The position numbers and the translations under genes are program-made. A stretch of 5,102 bases of DNA from Roseovarius sp. GTDB lineage: Bacteria > Pseudomonadota > Alphaproteobacteria > Rhodobacterales > Rhodobacteraceae. The notes beneath the pieces were generated by a model, which saw only the letters and a program-made list of their open reading frames with translations, was not told where the DNA came from and did no database searches. Positions within the stretch are counted from its first letter, which is position 1, and the number at the start of each line of letters is the position of its first letter. Shown here one piece after another: positions 4,967-5,102 of this stretch. Location: the NCBI GenBank assembly GCA_023260815.1, contig JALQUE010000452.1, positions 1-5,102 of the forward strand, given 5' to 3'.

Positions 4967-4973
4967 TCTCCTT
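4967..4973 (-). promoter_or_regulatory. Ribosome binding site of the 39-residue protein gene
   Basis: Minus-strand AAGGAGA stands 6 bases before the ATG at 4961 and selects this start over the upstream in-frame ATG at 5087. From here to base 5102 I see no gene, and only an isolated TTGACG (5003-5008) that could be a -35 box without a matching -10. Confidence 0.75.
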
Positions 4974-5102
4974 TCGGTTCTGTTTCAGGTCGTGGGCCGA
5001 AGCGTCAAATGGCGGCGGGCGGCAAGAGCCGCTCGGGTGTCGCGCGTGACGGTTGATGTCCACTCGGTCCGGCCCTGAGGCCAGCATCTCATGTGGGTGG
5101 AC

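Noticed and set aside
4821..5078. 85-codon plus-strand open frame at the right end
   Set aside because: It runs antisense to the small gene with its ribosome site and terminator, and shows no family features or upstream ribosome site.
5058..5102. GTCCAC and GTGGAC arms at 5058-5063 and 5097-5102, and GGCC-CTGA-GGCC between them
   Set aside because: Six-base arms 33 bases apart and a four-base stem are expected by chance in GC-rich DNA; no T run or link to a gene is visible.

Overview
The window looks like chromosomal DNA of an alphaproteobacterium, most likely a Rhodobacteraceae/Roseobacter-group organism. The coding parts are GC-rich, genes are tightly packed with strong GGAGG-type ribosome binding sites, and the left end closely matches the beta-hydroxyaspartate cycle locus known from Paracoccus denitrificans. 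All identifications come from reading translations and remembered family motifs; no database search was run.

Left part (1-2081): a gene for a pyridoxal-phosphate aminotransferase runs leftward off the window edge. I read it as bhcA, L-aspartate:glyoxylate aminotransferase. It is divergent from an IclR-family regulator that I read as bhcR. The 197-base gap between them is strikingly AT-rich (24 G/C among bases 1091-1200, counted by hand) and holds four short inverted repeats and a direct repeat, so it is very probably the shared promoter/operator region. In the known locus bhcB, bhcC and bhcD follow bhcA; here they would lie left of base 1. Together the cycle turns two glyoxylate molecules into oxaloacetate without carbon loss, allowing growth on glycolate or glyoxylate.

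Middle and right part (2066-4676): three genes point leftward, in transcription order an M29 metallo-aminopeptidase, a ZIP-family metal transporter starting 10 bases after it, and, 96 bases further on, an exported DUF411 (CopG-like) protein with a CGCC motif. The DUF411 gene ends inside the tail of bhcR (16-base convergent overlap). All three proteins concern metals (metalloenzyme, divalent-metal importer, probable copper-binding periplasmic protein). This suggests a metal-related neighbourhood, but the shared theme is inference.

Right edge (4781-5102): a 39-residue protein of unknown function is followed by a convincing intrinsic terminator on the minus strand, which separates it from the M29 operon. 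Bases 4974-5102 hold no recognisable gene. I found no RNA genes, mobile elements or CRISPR arrays. The most interesting items are the bhc locus with its regulatory gap, the AT-hook-like arm of the regulator, the peptidase/ZIP/DUF411 grouping and the unrecognised small protein.
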